Shown: positions 1 to 6,684, counted from the stretch's first letter. The stretch: 16,423 nt of DNA from CAYRUD01 sp964427425 (GCA_964427425.1 CAYRUD010000020.1:1-16423); one strand, 5' to 3'. Notes: generated from the letters alone by a model not told the origin. Translations and numbers: made by a program.

Positions 1-99
1 TTCTTTCTTCAAAGTAGTTTCCAAATCATCGACATCATCGCGAATGTTTTGGATTTTTTCATTGATAAGATCCACGTTTACAGCAGGAGTTTTCGGCAT
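1..99 (-). CDS. N-terminal part of a small coiled-coil-like protein (runs off the window)
   Basis: An open frame starts with ATG at 99 and stays open for 33 codons to the window edge. It begins MPKTPAVNVDLINEKIQNIR and continues with alternating acidic and hydrophobic residues (DDVDDLETTLKKE), a pattern typical of a short coiled coil. No good Shine-Dalgarno is present: only AGGA directly against the ATG. A TATACT hexamer lies nine bases upstream. It follows the tail fibre and a 30-codon gene, a place where tailed phages often put small lysis or tail-accessory genes, but nothing here identifies a function. The C-terminus is not visible. Confidence 0.6.
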   Translation of the reverse strand, partial: MPKTPAVNVDLINEKIQNIRDDVDDLETTLKKE

Positions 100-108
100 A
101 TCCTGACC

Positions 109-137
109 AGTATACCGACTTTAGACAAAGTTGAAAA
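109..137 (-). promoter_or_regulatory. Possible promoter for the partial gene at 1-99
   Basis: On the minus strand there is a -10 hexamer TATACT (5 of 6 to consensus) at 109-114. A weak -35 TTTTCA lies 17 bases further up at 132-137. Nine bases separate the -10 from the ATG at 99, so transcription would start almost at the start codon. Confidence 0.3.
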
Positions 138-213
138 GGAAGGCTCCGCCTCCCAAACCACCTACCTTAATTGTTGGGTCAAGTCTTGATGAAAGAGTTG
201 GTTTTTGAGCCAT
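121..213 (-). CDS. 30-residue hypothetical protein, glycine-rich with hydrophobic end
   Basis: ATG at 213 opens a 30-codon frame ending in TAA at 121. The peptide begins MAQKPTLSSRLDPTIKVGG, continues through a glycine-rich stretch (GGLGGGAF), and ends LFNFV. It sits between the tail fibre gene and the next small gene on the same strand. There is no Shine-Dalgarno; instead an extended -10 (TGATATTAT) ends six bases before the ATG. It is too short to assign to a family, and I do not recognise it. A chance frame is possible, but its spacing to both neighbours and its own promoter-like site favour a real small phage gene. Confidence 0.45.
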   Translation of the reverse strand: MAQKPTLSSRLDPTIKVGGLGGGAFLFNFV

Positions 214-219
214 ATATCC

Positions 220-228
220 ATAATATCA
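220..228 (-). promoter_or_regulatory. Extended -10 element before the 30-codon gene
   Basis: The minus strand reads TGATATTAT at 228-220, an extended -10 (TGn plus TATTAT, 5 of 6). It is followed by six bases and then ATG at 213. No -35 match is seen 17 bases upstream. The same arrangement occurs before the HNH gene. Confidence 0.35.
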
Positions 229-238
229 GATTTAGTAG

Positions 239-1693
239 TTAGAAAAGATAGTCAAACTGTCCGTGAATATAAAAAGCACTCCCCACAGCAGACCATTGGA
301 TAAGAGACACTCCGATAGAATCCAGAAATTGCATGATGTTGCTACTAGCCATAACTGAGCCACACGCCAGTGATGCTGCCACTGGAATAGAAGAAGTATT
401 AGAGATAAAACAATTTACCGGAGCATTGTATGTTCCAGGATAGGACGCTGCTGTGGTAGCTGCTAGTAATAATTGGATTTGACCACTCCAACTTCCCTTA
501 TTCGTAACCTGAACAGACACCTGTTCGTAGACCCTGCGTCCGATGACTCGATATTTAGAAAAGTACGTTGTGGCAGCGTACGTTCCAGCAGACCCTCCGG
601 ATCCATTGATGGTCAGAGTACGGGTAAAATCTGTTGGCCATCCTTCAGGGTTCAGAGCGTATGAATAGTCATTATCCGTGATTGATGAATTGGCAATCGT
701 GTAGTCGGTGTTTACGAAAATGTTGACCGTGGTGTTGGTAGAAAAGCTAGAAGAGAGTACGACGGCATATTTATAGCCACCTCCCTGCTTGAACCGAAGA
801 TACGTGCCTTTCTGGAAAATCGCGGTACGATCAACGCCGGCAATCGTGAATGACGAGGCTGAGGTGTATACCCAAGTATCACTTGATGGCACCCACCCGT
901 CGCCTGAGAGTTGACTTTTTATGTACTCCTTCGTACTTTGTTGGGTTGGAGCTTTAGTGTCTGAATTAGAAGAAAAGTCGTCTTCATCAATCAATGTTTC
1001 ACTTACTTTGTTATCCACATACGCTTTCGTACTTTGTTGAGATGGAACTTTTGTCTCAGAATCACTTGAAAAATCATCCTCATCTAACACGTCAAGAGAT
1101 GTTAAATATGGAGGAACATACCCGCGCGGTTGAATGGCAATTTCAACACTGTTAAGCGGTGAAGGAACAGAACCACTTCCCGACTTGAGTGTAATCACTG
1201 TGTCGCCCGTTGAAAGGATTGAGGACTCAATGGTGGCAGTGTTGGCATCAGAGCTGTTAAAACGCACCACACGCCCGTCAATGTAGTAATCTGTTCGGTC
1301 TACCCCCTCGATCACAAACTCACTAGCGCTGTTGCGCGTTAAGGTGATTGAGGGATCTTCTGGAAGGTAGCCCTGCTCAACCGCATCAACAACTTTTTTC
1401 CAGTGCTGAGAGGTGATTTTCTGTTTGTATGGAGTGTTGGGAAGATGTTCTCGACCCACACCAGAGTTGTATACACCGCGCTCAAAATAAATGATGTTCC
1501 CAGAAACGTCATATACGCGGATGGTTTCAGGATTGTCAGAGCTTGGGTCAAGCTCAAAATAGGTAGGCAACTCGTCTACGGAAGGGGGGTTGTTGACTTC
1601 AACTTCTGTGGCGCTGTCACTCAAAAGCTCTGCAATCGTTCCTTGCAGTAAGCGCTCTCCTCTTGGTAGTAGATGTGGTGTTGCATTGGCCAT
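239..1693 (-). CDS. Tail fibre / receptor-binding protein
   Basis: This 484-residue protein has the modular beta-rich make-up of phage tail fibres. Residues 1-100 resemble the N-terminal virion-attachment part of other phage fibres. Two beta modules share the signature FxIxGVDRT (about 127-134 and 282-290) followed by a short aromatic strand. Between them lie two tandem copies of a roughly 31-residue motif, DEDDFSS.S.TK.P.QQSTK.Y (204-264), of a kind used as a fibre shaft. The C-terminal part from about 370 is serine, threonine and glycine rich and may be the receptor-binding tip. The start has a good Shine-Dalgarno (AAAGGG) inside the last codons of the nozzle gene, whose TAA lies one base away, so the two are probably translationally coupled. 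The host receptor cannot be inferred. Structural role is fairly secure, exact type is not. Confidence 0.78.
   Translation of the reverse strand: MANATPHLLPRGERLLQGTIAELLSDSATEVEVNNPPSVDELPTYFELDPSSDNPETIRVYDVSGNIIYFERGVYNSGVGREHLPNTPYKQKITSQHWKKVVDAVEQGYLPEDPSITLTRNSASEFVIEGVDRTDYYIDGRVVRFNSSDANTATIESSILSTGDTVITLKSGSGSVPSPLNSVEIAIQPRGYVPPYLTSLDVLDEDDFSSDSETKVPSQQSTKAYVDNKVSETLIDEDDFSSNSDTKAPTQQSTKEYIKSQLSGDGWVPSSDTWVYTSASSFTIAGVDRTAIFQKGTYLRFKQGGGYKYAVVLSSSFSTNTTVNIFVNTDYTIANSSITDNDYSYALNPEGWPTDFTRTLTINGSGGSAGTYAATTYFSKYRVIGRRVYEQVSVQVTNKGSWSGQIQLLLAATTAASYPGTYNAPVNCFISNTSSIPVAASLACGSVMASSNIMQFLDSIGVSLIQWSAVGSAFYIHGQFDYLF
902..1084 (-). repeat. Two-copy in-frame repeat in the tail fibre
   Basis: Residues 204-234 and 235-264 of the fibre are near-copies (DEDDFSSDSETKVPSQQSTK against DEDDFSSNSDTKAPTQQSTK). 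The DNA copies have diverged mostly at synonymous positions, so the repeat is kept at protein level. Confidence 0.8.
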
Positions 1694-1694
1694 G

Positions 1695-3611
1695 TTAGAT
1701 TACCCTTTCATCTCGGCGGTAGTCATCATCTTCCTCTTCATATCGACCAGTCATGGTCTGAACAAGGCAGTGGTTGTACTCATTTGCAGAGACTACTAAT
1801 TGATGATAATACGAATACGCCTCAACTTCCAGATCCTTTGTTACATACTGCACTGCGTCCTCGACTTCTTCAATATCCAACCCCTCATCGAACATTGGCT
1901 CATCGAACATAAACTCACCAATACCACCGCCCACTCCAAAAGAAAGAGAGGTGGTGTCGAGTAGGTTTGCTCCATCTCGGTAGGTCAAGAATTGCACCTG
2001 CCCGCGTGGGAACTTCAACTTGAACTTGGTGTAGTGGAAATACTTCAAACTATCAAGCTGGCCATCAATACGCTTGAACCGAATGAAACAGTCAATACTG
2101 TCGCCGTTATCATCCCAAGTGCCTTCAACCAGCAGCTCATCAATGCCTCCGCCAGTGTTGCGCGCACCAAACAAACGCTCCCGACCAGTACCCTTATCCC
2201 AGATAATAAAGCGAGAAAAAGCCATGTTTGTCCACTCTCCCAAGAAACCAGTGTAGCGCCGATCATACGGGAAGGCTTTCGATCCGTTACACACTATGTA
2301 CTTCTGCTCAAAAAACACCCCAAAGAAATTGTCCAGGTTCGACTTATCAAGGACATCAAGCTCTGGCTGAATACGATTGGAAATATCAGCGGTTCGGATG
2401 ACGTTCAACTGATTGGGTTCATAACCCAAGATGCGGTAACGACCATCGTGGCCAAAATACACTACGTCTTTCTCCATGCGCCACACCGCGTCTGGAGAGC
2501 GTGTTCCATACTGAGGGATCAGCGACACCAGGGTTGGAGAGCCGTCACCACCAAACACAAACTTCCAGATAGAAGTCTCTTTGAAAATAAGTAAGAAGTC
2601 ATCAAAACCAATAAGTGCAGTCACCCGTTCACCATCACCGCGCCCAACTCGAATTGCTCCACCATTAGCATCTGGAGAGAAAGACTCCCACTGAGAACCA
2701 GTCCCACCGTAAAAAACGGTGTCTGGTTCATCTGGGTTTCCAGAGACAAACAAAGAGTTGGCATACTTGCCAAAAATGTTTCCTTTGACACCACCCGTGG
2801 TGTTGAAAGTTGGAGCTTCGTGAATGAGAGATTGCTGCTCTACGCCTTTATCTGCATAAGAAACAGTGCCACCAGATGTGGGTTGGTCAATAAAGGTGAG
2901 GAGTTGAAGAGTGCGCCCGTTGACTGCTTTGTACACGTTGTAGCCAGTCACAGTTGGGTCAGTTTTGCGAGTCCAAGTGAGGGTGATGTAGTCACTGTCA
3001 CCGAGTTTTTTGGGAGCAAAATCCTCAGTTACAATGTCGTATTCTGTTTCACCATTGGCTGTGGTTGCGGTGACAGCATATTCATACAAAGTATCGTTTG
3101 CAGCAGTACTTGTGACAGCAGCACTAAGCCCCGCAATTTTTGTAATTTCACTCCATCTCTCAACGGTTAGACCATCAGTCTTTGCCATCGCGTCAACGCC
3201 GTTACCAAAATAAAACCACTCACGAAGCAGTATGCCCCTCATTTTGGCTGCCGTGTCCCACGTCTCAGTGTTGTCTATCTCAGTCACCACATCGGCGGTA
3301 TTGATGCGGTACAAGCGCCCTGTGTGCTGAACAAGAAGAAGGTTGGCATCTGTCTTTGGATTTTTGTAGACACCCCACCCGTTGAAGTGGGTGCCACCGA
3401 CAATATCAGCCAACATGCGGTGGCCTCGGCGACCCATGCGAATAGAGGAACGACCAACTAGCTCAACATTTCTTGCTTTATAAAACTCTACGTCTCGAAC
3501 CTCATTGTCCTCAGCAAAAGAGTTAGCACCCTTTGGCCAACCCTCCTGTCGCCAGAAGCGGTTGCGGGGTGCGTTCCCAATGCGCTGTGAATATAGCTTG
3601 GCGTTTGGCAT
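1695..3611 (-). CDS. Tail nozzle / tubular tail protein B-like structural protein
   Basis: This 638-residue protein is beta-rich, with repeated short blade-like segments such as NLLLVQHTGRLYRI, SLFVSGNPDEPDTVFYGG and ALIGFDDFLLIFKETSIWKF. This is the style of the beta-propeller tail nozzle proteins of podoviruses (T7 gp12 and P22/SU10 counterparts). A fibronectin type III-like insertion occupies about residues 163-255 (YEYAVTATTANGETEY and GYNVYKAVNGRTLQLLTF). The very acidic tail ends EEEDDDYRRDERVI. It follows the adaptor gene directly and precedes the fibre, the expected order for adaptor, nozzle and fibre. The start context is CACTAACTATG without a Shine-Dalgarno. Assignment rests on fold pattern and position; no active site is expected. 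Confidence 0.68.
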   Translation of the reverse strand: MPNAKLYSQRIGNAPRNRFWRQEGWPKGANSFAEDNEVRDVEFYKARNVELVGRSSIRMGRRGHRMLADIVGGTHFNGWGVYKNPKTDANLLLVQHTGRLYRINTADVVTEIDNTETWDTAAKMRGILLREWFYFGNGVDAMAKTDGLTVERWSEITKIAGLSAAVTSTAANDTLYEYAVTATTANGETEYDIVTEDFAPKKLGDSDYITLTWTRKTDPTVTGYNVYKAVNGRTLQLLTFIDQPTSGGTVSYADKGVEQQSLIHEAPTFNTTGGVKGNIFGKYANSLFVSGNPDEPDTVFYGGTGSQWESFSPDANGGAIRVGRGDGERVTALIGFDDFLLIFKETSIWKFVFGGDGSPTLVSLIPQYGTRSPDAVWRMEKDVVYFGHDGRYRILGYEPNQLNVIRTADISNRIQPELDVLDKSNLDNFFGVFFEQKYIVCNGSKAFPYDRRYTGFLGEWTNMAFSRFIIWDKGTGRERLFGARNTGGGIDELLVEGTWDDNGDSIDCFIRFKRIDGQLDSLKYFHYTKFKLKFPRGQVQFLTYRDGANLLDTTSLSFGVGGGIGEFMFDEPMFDEGLDIEEVEDAVQYVTKDLEVEAYSYYHQLVVSANEYNHCLVQTMTGRYEEEDDDYRRDERVI

Positions 3612-3613
3612 AG

Positions 3614-4228
3614 TTAGTGGTTAGCATACGTGCGCCTGAAACCAGAGAGCGGATGTGGTATCTGCTTCGGTTTACTTGAGGACTTTTTTGAAGCCCCCTG
3701 CACAACCAACTCCTCCATTACTTCTTGGTAGTCGAGGATAGCGTTGCGGGCATCGTTACGCTGTCGCTTAGCATCATGTACTAAATGCTTTATGTATAGA
3801 ACCAAAGCAGTGGTCATCTCCTTTGGTAAAGGAACATTAAGATCGGCAGTTGCGGAAATAACATCAACATGAGACTGGTAATACCAAAGTACCAGCTGAG
3901 TCCCAGCTACTACGTCTTGAAGGATATTGAGCGTTTTGTTGTCTCTCGATAATGAGATTTTCACTGAGTCGTCATAGTCAGACTCGTCATCAGAAAGCCC
4001 CCACATCGAGTTGTAGTCCGAGATTACACTCTCAAGATCAACCTCGGTCTGATTTGAAGTCAGAGTGAGAGTTACTTTCTTTTTCGCCCAATCCCACTTT
4101 GTATACCCAACAACATGATCGGCTGCTTGATTGAAGAAACTCAAGCGCTGAGAGCCAGTCTCGACTGTTTTTTCATTCAAACGAGCCGATACTTTAGTAA
4201 GTATTGGTAACGCAGTGGTTATCAGCAT
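3614..4228 (-). CDS. Head-tail adaptor / connector protein
   Basis: This 204-residue protein shows the pattern of phage adaptor proteins that bind under the portal. It has an N-terminal helix region (LNEKTVETGSQRLSFFNQAADHV), a central beta section with alternating hydrophobics (KKKVTLTLTSNQTEVDL, LVLWYYQSHVDVIS) and a C-terminal helical hairpin rich in charged residues (KHLVHDAKRQRNDARNAI). The basic C-terminus (SSSKPKQIPHPLSGFRRTYANH) would suit contact with portal or DNA. It lies between the small gene at 4235 and the nozzle gene with only a few bases on each side, in one transcription unit. An AAAAAGG lies about 14 bases upstream of the ATG, which is far for a Shine-Dalgarno. No catalytic function is expected. 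An alternative is a tail-completion protein. Confidence 0.6.
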   Translation of the reverse strand: MLITTALPILTKVSARLNEKTVETGSQRLSFFNQAADHVVGYTKWDWAKKKVTLTLTSNQTEVDLESVISDYNSMWGLSDDESDYDDSVKISLSRDNKTLNILQDVVAGTQLVLWYYQSHVDVISATADLNVPLPKEMTTALVLYIKHLVHDAKRQRNDARNAILDYQEVMEELVVQGASKKSSSKPKQIPHPLSGFRRTYANH

Positions 4229-4234
4229 AGTTTA

Positions 4235-4615
4235 TTATTTGCCTTTTTTATCTAGGCCAAGCTCTTTGTCAACGTCATCAACGCTGGCTTCAACATTGGC
4301 TTTTGAGTTTGGTTGCTTGTTAGTTTTGTCGGCATGGGTAAGTTCTGCCAGCTCATCTTCCTTTTTCTTCTCAGCTTCCTTGACTTTTTTCTCTACCTCT
4401 TTTGGAACAGGTACATTTTGAGCGTGGAAGTCAATGCCGAGACGAGGGTGAGCCATCATCAAGTCGATGGTTTCTTGGTCATCAGTTTGGAAACCTCCAT
4501 CCATAAACTCAGCGCGGATGCCAGCCTTGAAACGGCGCTGCCCCTCTTGGTCAAACACATATCTGGCTGGGCGCAGCACTACGCTTAACTTGCGGTAGGG
4601 TGAAGTAAATATCAT
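4235..4615 (-). CDS. Small virion-region protein of unknown function, 126 residues
   Basis: The chosen ATG at 4615 has a strong Shine-Dalgarno (AAAAAGGAG, eight bases away). The first 65 residues are compact (IFTSPYRKLSVVLRPARYVF, then GIRAEFMDGGFQTDDQETID and LMMAHPRLG). The motif of a glycine, aromatic, T.D.e.id..m..hP is common in small genes beside phage capsid genes. From about residue 70 the protein is a charged, lysine- and glutamate-rich helix (PVPKEVEKKVKEAEKKKEDEL) and ends KELGLDKKGK. The frame remains open upstream to 4732, and an ATG at 4711 also has a good Shine-Dalgarno; that longer form would run through a terminator hairpin. Position next to adaptor and capsid suggests a head-associated role, but this is inference. 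I cannot name the family. Confidence 0.7.
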   Translation of the reverse strand: MIFTSPYRKLSVVLRPARYVFDQEGQRRFKAGIRAEFMDGGFQTDDQETIDLMMAHPRLGIDFHAQNVPVPKEVEKKVKEAEKKKEDELAELTHADKTNKQPNSKANVEASVDDVDKELGLDKKGK

Positions 4616-4651
4616 AGCTTTTCTCCTTTTTGTAATTTTGCTACTGACAAC

Positions 4652-4660
4652 ACTATACCA
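4652..4660 (-). promoter_or_regulatory. Extended -10 promoter for the adaptor-nozzle-fibre unit
   Basis: The minus strand reads TGGTATAGT at 4660-4652, an extended -10 with TATAGT (5 of 6). No good -35 is visible. It lies just after the HNH terminator and 36 bases before the ATG at 4615, leaving room for the Shine-Dalgarno. The same TTTTGGTATAGT string occurs before the gene at 15856. Confidence 0.45.
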
Positions 4661-4690
4661 AAACAAATGCCCCCCGTGTATAGGGGGCAT
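4659..4690 (-). terminator. Rho-independent terminator after the HNH gene
   Basis: A perfect 8-bp stem, ATGCCCCC (4690-4683 on the minus strand side) with GGGGGCAT (4674-4667), closes an eight-base loop. On the minus strand it is followed by the T-rich tail TTTGTTTTGG. It would end transcripts of the HNH gene. Confidence 0.75.
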
Positions 4691-4698
4691 CTGCGAAA

Positions 4699-4724
4699 GG
4701 AGGTAAGCCATGACGAAAACCTCC
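4699..4724. promoter_or_regulatory. Palindrome with a Shine-Dalgarno and ATG on both strands
   Basis: Arms GGAGGT (4699-4704) and ACCTCC (4719-4724) flank a 14-base centre containing CATG. On the plus strand GGAGGT is followed by AAGCC and ATG (4710). On the minus strand GGAGGT is followed by TTTCGTC and ATG (4711). In either RNA the Shine-Dalgarno could pair with its own complement across the start codon. Whether either start is used is unknown. Confidence 0.4.
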
Positions 4725-4745
4725 AGGTACAAGATAACACAAAGA

Positions 4746-5195
4746 CTAATCTCTATGAAGCATCTGGTGATGTTTTTGGCACAACCAGATCACCTCAAGT
4801 GGTTTGTTATAGTCTTGATGATGAGCTTGAGATTTTGGATCACCGCATACTTGGCAAGGAAGTTTTTGCATGGTTCCGCGATATACCCTCATTCGCACTC
4901 TCTGTCTTGCTCTTAATTTTCTAAGGTCTTTATCTCGAGACTTTTTGTTTATAGCTTTTACCTTTTCAGGATTATTTTTTCTATATTGACGTTGATATTC
5001 AGCCAGTTTTTCTGCATTATTTTTACTATATTCCCTGTTTTTAATAAGCAAAATATCCCTATTTTTTTGCCGATATTTTGCAAACGATTCAGATCTACAT
5101 TTTTTACATAAAGTAGAAAAACCATCTTTTTTATTTTTGTCCCTACTAAAATCATCAAATGGTTTTATCTCCAAACAACGATTACATTTTTTCAT
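4746..5195 (-). CDS. HNH homing-type endonuclease with N-terminal zinc finger
   Basis: This 149-residue protein has an N-terminal CxxC pair set (C4, C7, C30, C33) that probably binds zinc. A long lysine-, arginine- and asparagine-rich helical linker (about 35-105) should contact DNA. The C-terminal HNH nuclease core is CQVCGDPKSQAHHQDYNKP (C114, C117, H125, H126), continuing to WLCQKHHQMLH with C139, H142 and H143. This matches free-standing phage HNH endonucleases that nick or cut DNA and spread their own genes. The gene is visibly more AT-rich than its neighbours and sits between two terminators, separating the capsid gene from the rest of the morphogenesis unit; both suggest a later insertion. 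There is no Shine-Dalgarno, but an extended -10 lies six bases before the ATG. No intron features were seen, so it appears free-standing. Confidence 0.88.
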   Translation of the reverse strand: MKKCNRCLEIKPFDDFSRDKNKKDGFSTLCKKCRSESFAKYRQKNRDILLIKNREYSKNNAEKLAEYQRQYRKNNPEKVKAINKKSRDKDLRKLRARQRVRMRVYRGTMQKLPCQVCGDPKSQAHHQDYNKPLEVIWLCQKHHQMLHRD

Positions 5196-5201
5196 TGTTA
5201 A

Positions 5202-5210
5202 ATAATAACA
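5202..5210 (-). promoter_or_regulatory. Extended -10 element before the HNH gene
   Basis: The minus strand reads TGTTATTAT at 5210-5202, followed by TTAACA and ATG at 5195. Transcription would begin at or next to the start codon. The preceding terminator tail supplies only a poor -35 region. Confidence 0.38.
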
Positions 5211-5218
5211 TAAGTCCC

Positions 5219-5247
5219 AAAAACAAAAACCCCCTATTTCTAGGGGG
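5219..5247 (-). terminator. Rho-independent terminator after the capsid gene
   Basis: On the minus strand the stem CCCCCTA / TAGGGGG (7 bp) closes a GAAA tetraloop and is followed by TTTTTGTTTTT. It lies about 28 bases after the capsid stop codon. It would isolate the capsid transcript from the HNH gene. Confidence 0.9.
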
Positions 5248-5274
5248 AGTTTGTTTATACTGCAACTAACTCTG

Positions 5275-6429
5275 TTATGAGTAAGAAGTCACACCATATA
5301 AGAGTCCATGACGGTTTTCGAGTGCGAGCCAGAATCCGATCTCAGAAAGATATTCTTCCTTCACACCGTCAACATCTCGGTCTTGGCGATCTTTCAGGAG
5401 CTTGGTGTCACGGTTCTTACCGTTGCCACCCAGGTAGCGATACCCGACTAAGCTCATGTCGATACCAAAGCCCATTCCGTTCCAAGTTGCGTTCTCAGAG
5501 AACAGCTTCTCGATAACGAAGTCGAGCTGACCGTGGATGCTCAGGTAGCTGGAGATACCGATGCCGTAGGTTTTATCCTTCGGGAACATCTGGAGTTTAC
5601 CAGCAGCCCATGAGTTGACAGCCGAACCGATCAAAGGAGACAGGAAGCCCATCTTCTTATCACCGCCCTTGTCGAACAACATGCGCACCCAATCCTCAAA
5701 CTCAGCCTCAGTCAGAACACCAGAGGCGTTCTTCAAGTTGCTAGAGAGGAAGGACTTAACACCAGCACTGGTGCGCTGGGGTTGGGTACCAGTCACATCT
5801 TCTTTGGCTTCACCAAAGAACGCGGAGCGCTCGATGTCAGTCATGTGGATTTGCAAGTGTTCTCGGCGCAACTGAGCCAAGTCGTTTCCACCAGCGTACA
5901 ACTCAGTGGCATCTTCGGTACCAGTCACTTCGATTGGTTCACGGAAGATTTGCGTATAGTTGTGGCGCTTCACCGCTTTGGTGGTTCGGGCAATACCAGA
6001 AGCAGCATGCTCTTGGTATGAGCTGCCGAGGATCACCAAGGTGTCATCAGAGGTGGAAGTCGTTGCAGCGGTACTACCATGTCCACGTTTGACGGTCAGG
6101 GTGTTCGTGGAGATGTCAGTGACCAACATGTGTTCACCTGTACTCACGTTCATCACAACGTCATTTTTACGGAACTTAGTACCGTCAACCACTACCAGAG
6201 CAGTGATGCCAGCAGTGATGGTTGAACCAACAGCGTCATAACGAGATGGCTGCTCTTTGTCGAACCAACGGAACTCAGGGTCGATAACCCGTGCTTTGTT
6301 TAGTTTGCGAGCGAAGAAGGACAACACGGCATGGTCAGGATCAACCAACCAGAGCTTGTCCGAAACGTCATATTTTCGGCGAGTCTGCTCGATGTTGTTC
6401 GTTCCTCTCGCACCAGCAATTAAAGACAT
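5275..6429 (-). CDS. Major capsid protein, DUF5309 family (HK97-like fold)
   Basis: This 384-residue protein matches my knowledge of the DUF5309 capsid family, which includes the capsid proteins of SU10-like and Brujita-like phages. The N-terminal arm (about 1-60) contains the typical PDHAVLSFFARK and DPEFRWFDKEQP segments. A beta-rich insertion at about 74-135 (KFRKNDVVMNVSTGEHMLV, then TDISTNTLTVKRGHG) is a usual feature. Further hallmarks are FREPIEVTG, RSAFFGEAKE and TSAGVKSFLSSN around 160-230, then a beta-helix C-terminal half ending ALENRHGLLYGVTSYS. A good Shine-Dalgarno (AGAAAGG) stands six bases before ATG. The gene has its own near-consensus promoter, a long leader and a strong terminator, so it forms a monocistronic, presumably high-level unit. 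Family length fits. Confidence 0.88.
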   Translation of the reverse strand: MSLIAGARGTNNIEQTRRKYDVSDKLWLVDPDHAVLSFFARKLNKARVIDPEFRWFDKEQPSRYDAVGSTITAGITALVVVDGTKFRKNDVVMNVSTGEHMLVTDISTNTLTVKRGHGSTAATTSTSDDTLVILGSSYQEHAASGIARTTKAVKRHNYTQIFREPIEVTGTEDATELYAGGNDLAQLRREHLQIHMTDIERSAFFGEAKEDVTGTQPQRTSAGVKSFLSSNLKNASGVLTEAEFEDWVRMLFDKGGDKKMGFLSPLIGSAVNSWAAGKLQMFPKDKTYGIGISSYLSIHGQLDFVIEKLFSENATWNGMGFGIDMSLVGYRYLGGNGKNRDTKLLKDRQDRDVDGVKEEYLSEIGFWLALENRHGLLYGVTSYS

Positions 6430-6538
6430 ATAGCCTTTCTATGCAAAAATGCAAAAGATAGTTTTGTATTGGGGTGAACTTAAAAAGTGGAGGGTCTTGT
6501 ACTCGAGATTGTCCTTGCGGGTCTGAGTCTAAGATTAT

Positions 6539-6552
6539 CCTGCCGTAGCAGG
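6539..6552 (-). promoter_or_regulatory. UNCG-type hairpin in the capsid mRNA leader
   Basis: The minus strand reads CCTGCTACGGCAGG, a 5-bp stem closed as C(TACG)G, a member of the very stable UNCG tetraloop class. It lies about 10 bases after the predicted transcription start and may protect the 5' end of the capsid mRNA. It has no T tail, so it is not a terminator. Confidence 0.55.
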
Positions 6553-6566
6553 TTCACTTGATATTC

Positions 6567-6595
6567 AGATTAGAACAAAGCATTAGCACTGTCAA
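6567..6595 (-). promoter_or_regulatory. Sigma70-type promoter of the capsid gene
   Basis: On the minus strand there is a perfect -35 TTGACA (6595-6590), a 17-base spacer and -10 TAATCT (6572-6567). It is the best promoter in the window. The predicted start near 6560 gives a leader of about 130 bases before the capsid ATG. Confidence 0.82.
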
Positions 6596-6612
6596 GTGGG
6601 TGCTGCCAAATG

Positions 6613-6684
6613 TTGCGGGAGTTGGGGTTGAACCAACGTGGTCTAAGTTATGAGCTTAGTGCATAACCGTTCTGCCATCCCGCG
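6613..6684 (-). tRNA. tRNA with CAT anticodon (Met, initiator-like acceptor end)
   Basis: A full cloverleaf can be folded on the minus strand. The acceptor strands are CGCGGGA and TCCCGCA, with six pairs plus a C1:A72 mismatch. The D stem is GCA/TGC, followed by an anticodon stem CTAAG/CTTAG around the loop CTCATAA (anticodon CAT). The T stem is GTTGG/CCAAC around the loop TTCAACC. Discriminator is A73 and the CCA end is not fully encoded (CAT follows). The C1:A72 mismatch is a hallmark of bacterial initiator tRNA. However, the three G:C pairs of an initiator anticodon stem are missing and pair 11:24 is C:G as in elongators. It begins five bases after the scaffold stop codon, so it is probably cut from the scaffold transcript. 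tRNA-Ile(CAT) is the alternative. Confidence 0.85.

Noticed and set aside
1992..2594. 200-codon plus-strand frame
   Set aside because: It lies fully antisense to the nozzle gene, its peptide has no domain-like pattern, and no Shine-Dalgarno or promoter precedes it.
4710..4916. Plus-strand frame with a perfect Shine-Dalgarno (GGAGGT)
   Set aside because: It is antisense to the C-terminal HNH codons and the peptide shows no coherent pattern. The Shine-Dalgarno is explained as one arm of a palindrome, reported separately.
4746..5195. HNH gene as part of a group I intron or intein
   Set aside because: The neighbouring genes are complete and uninterrupted, and the gene lies between terminators, so it is free-standing.
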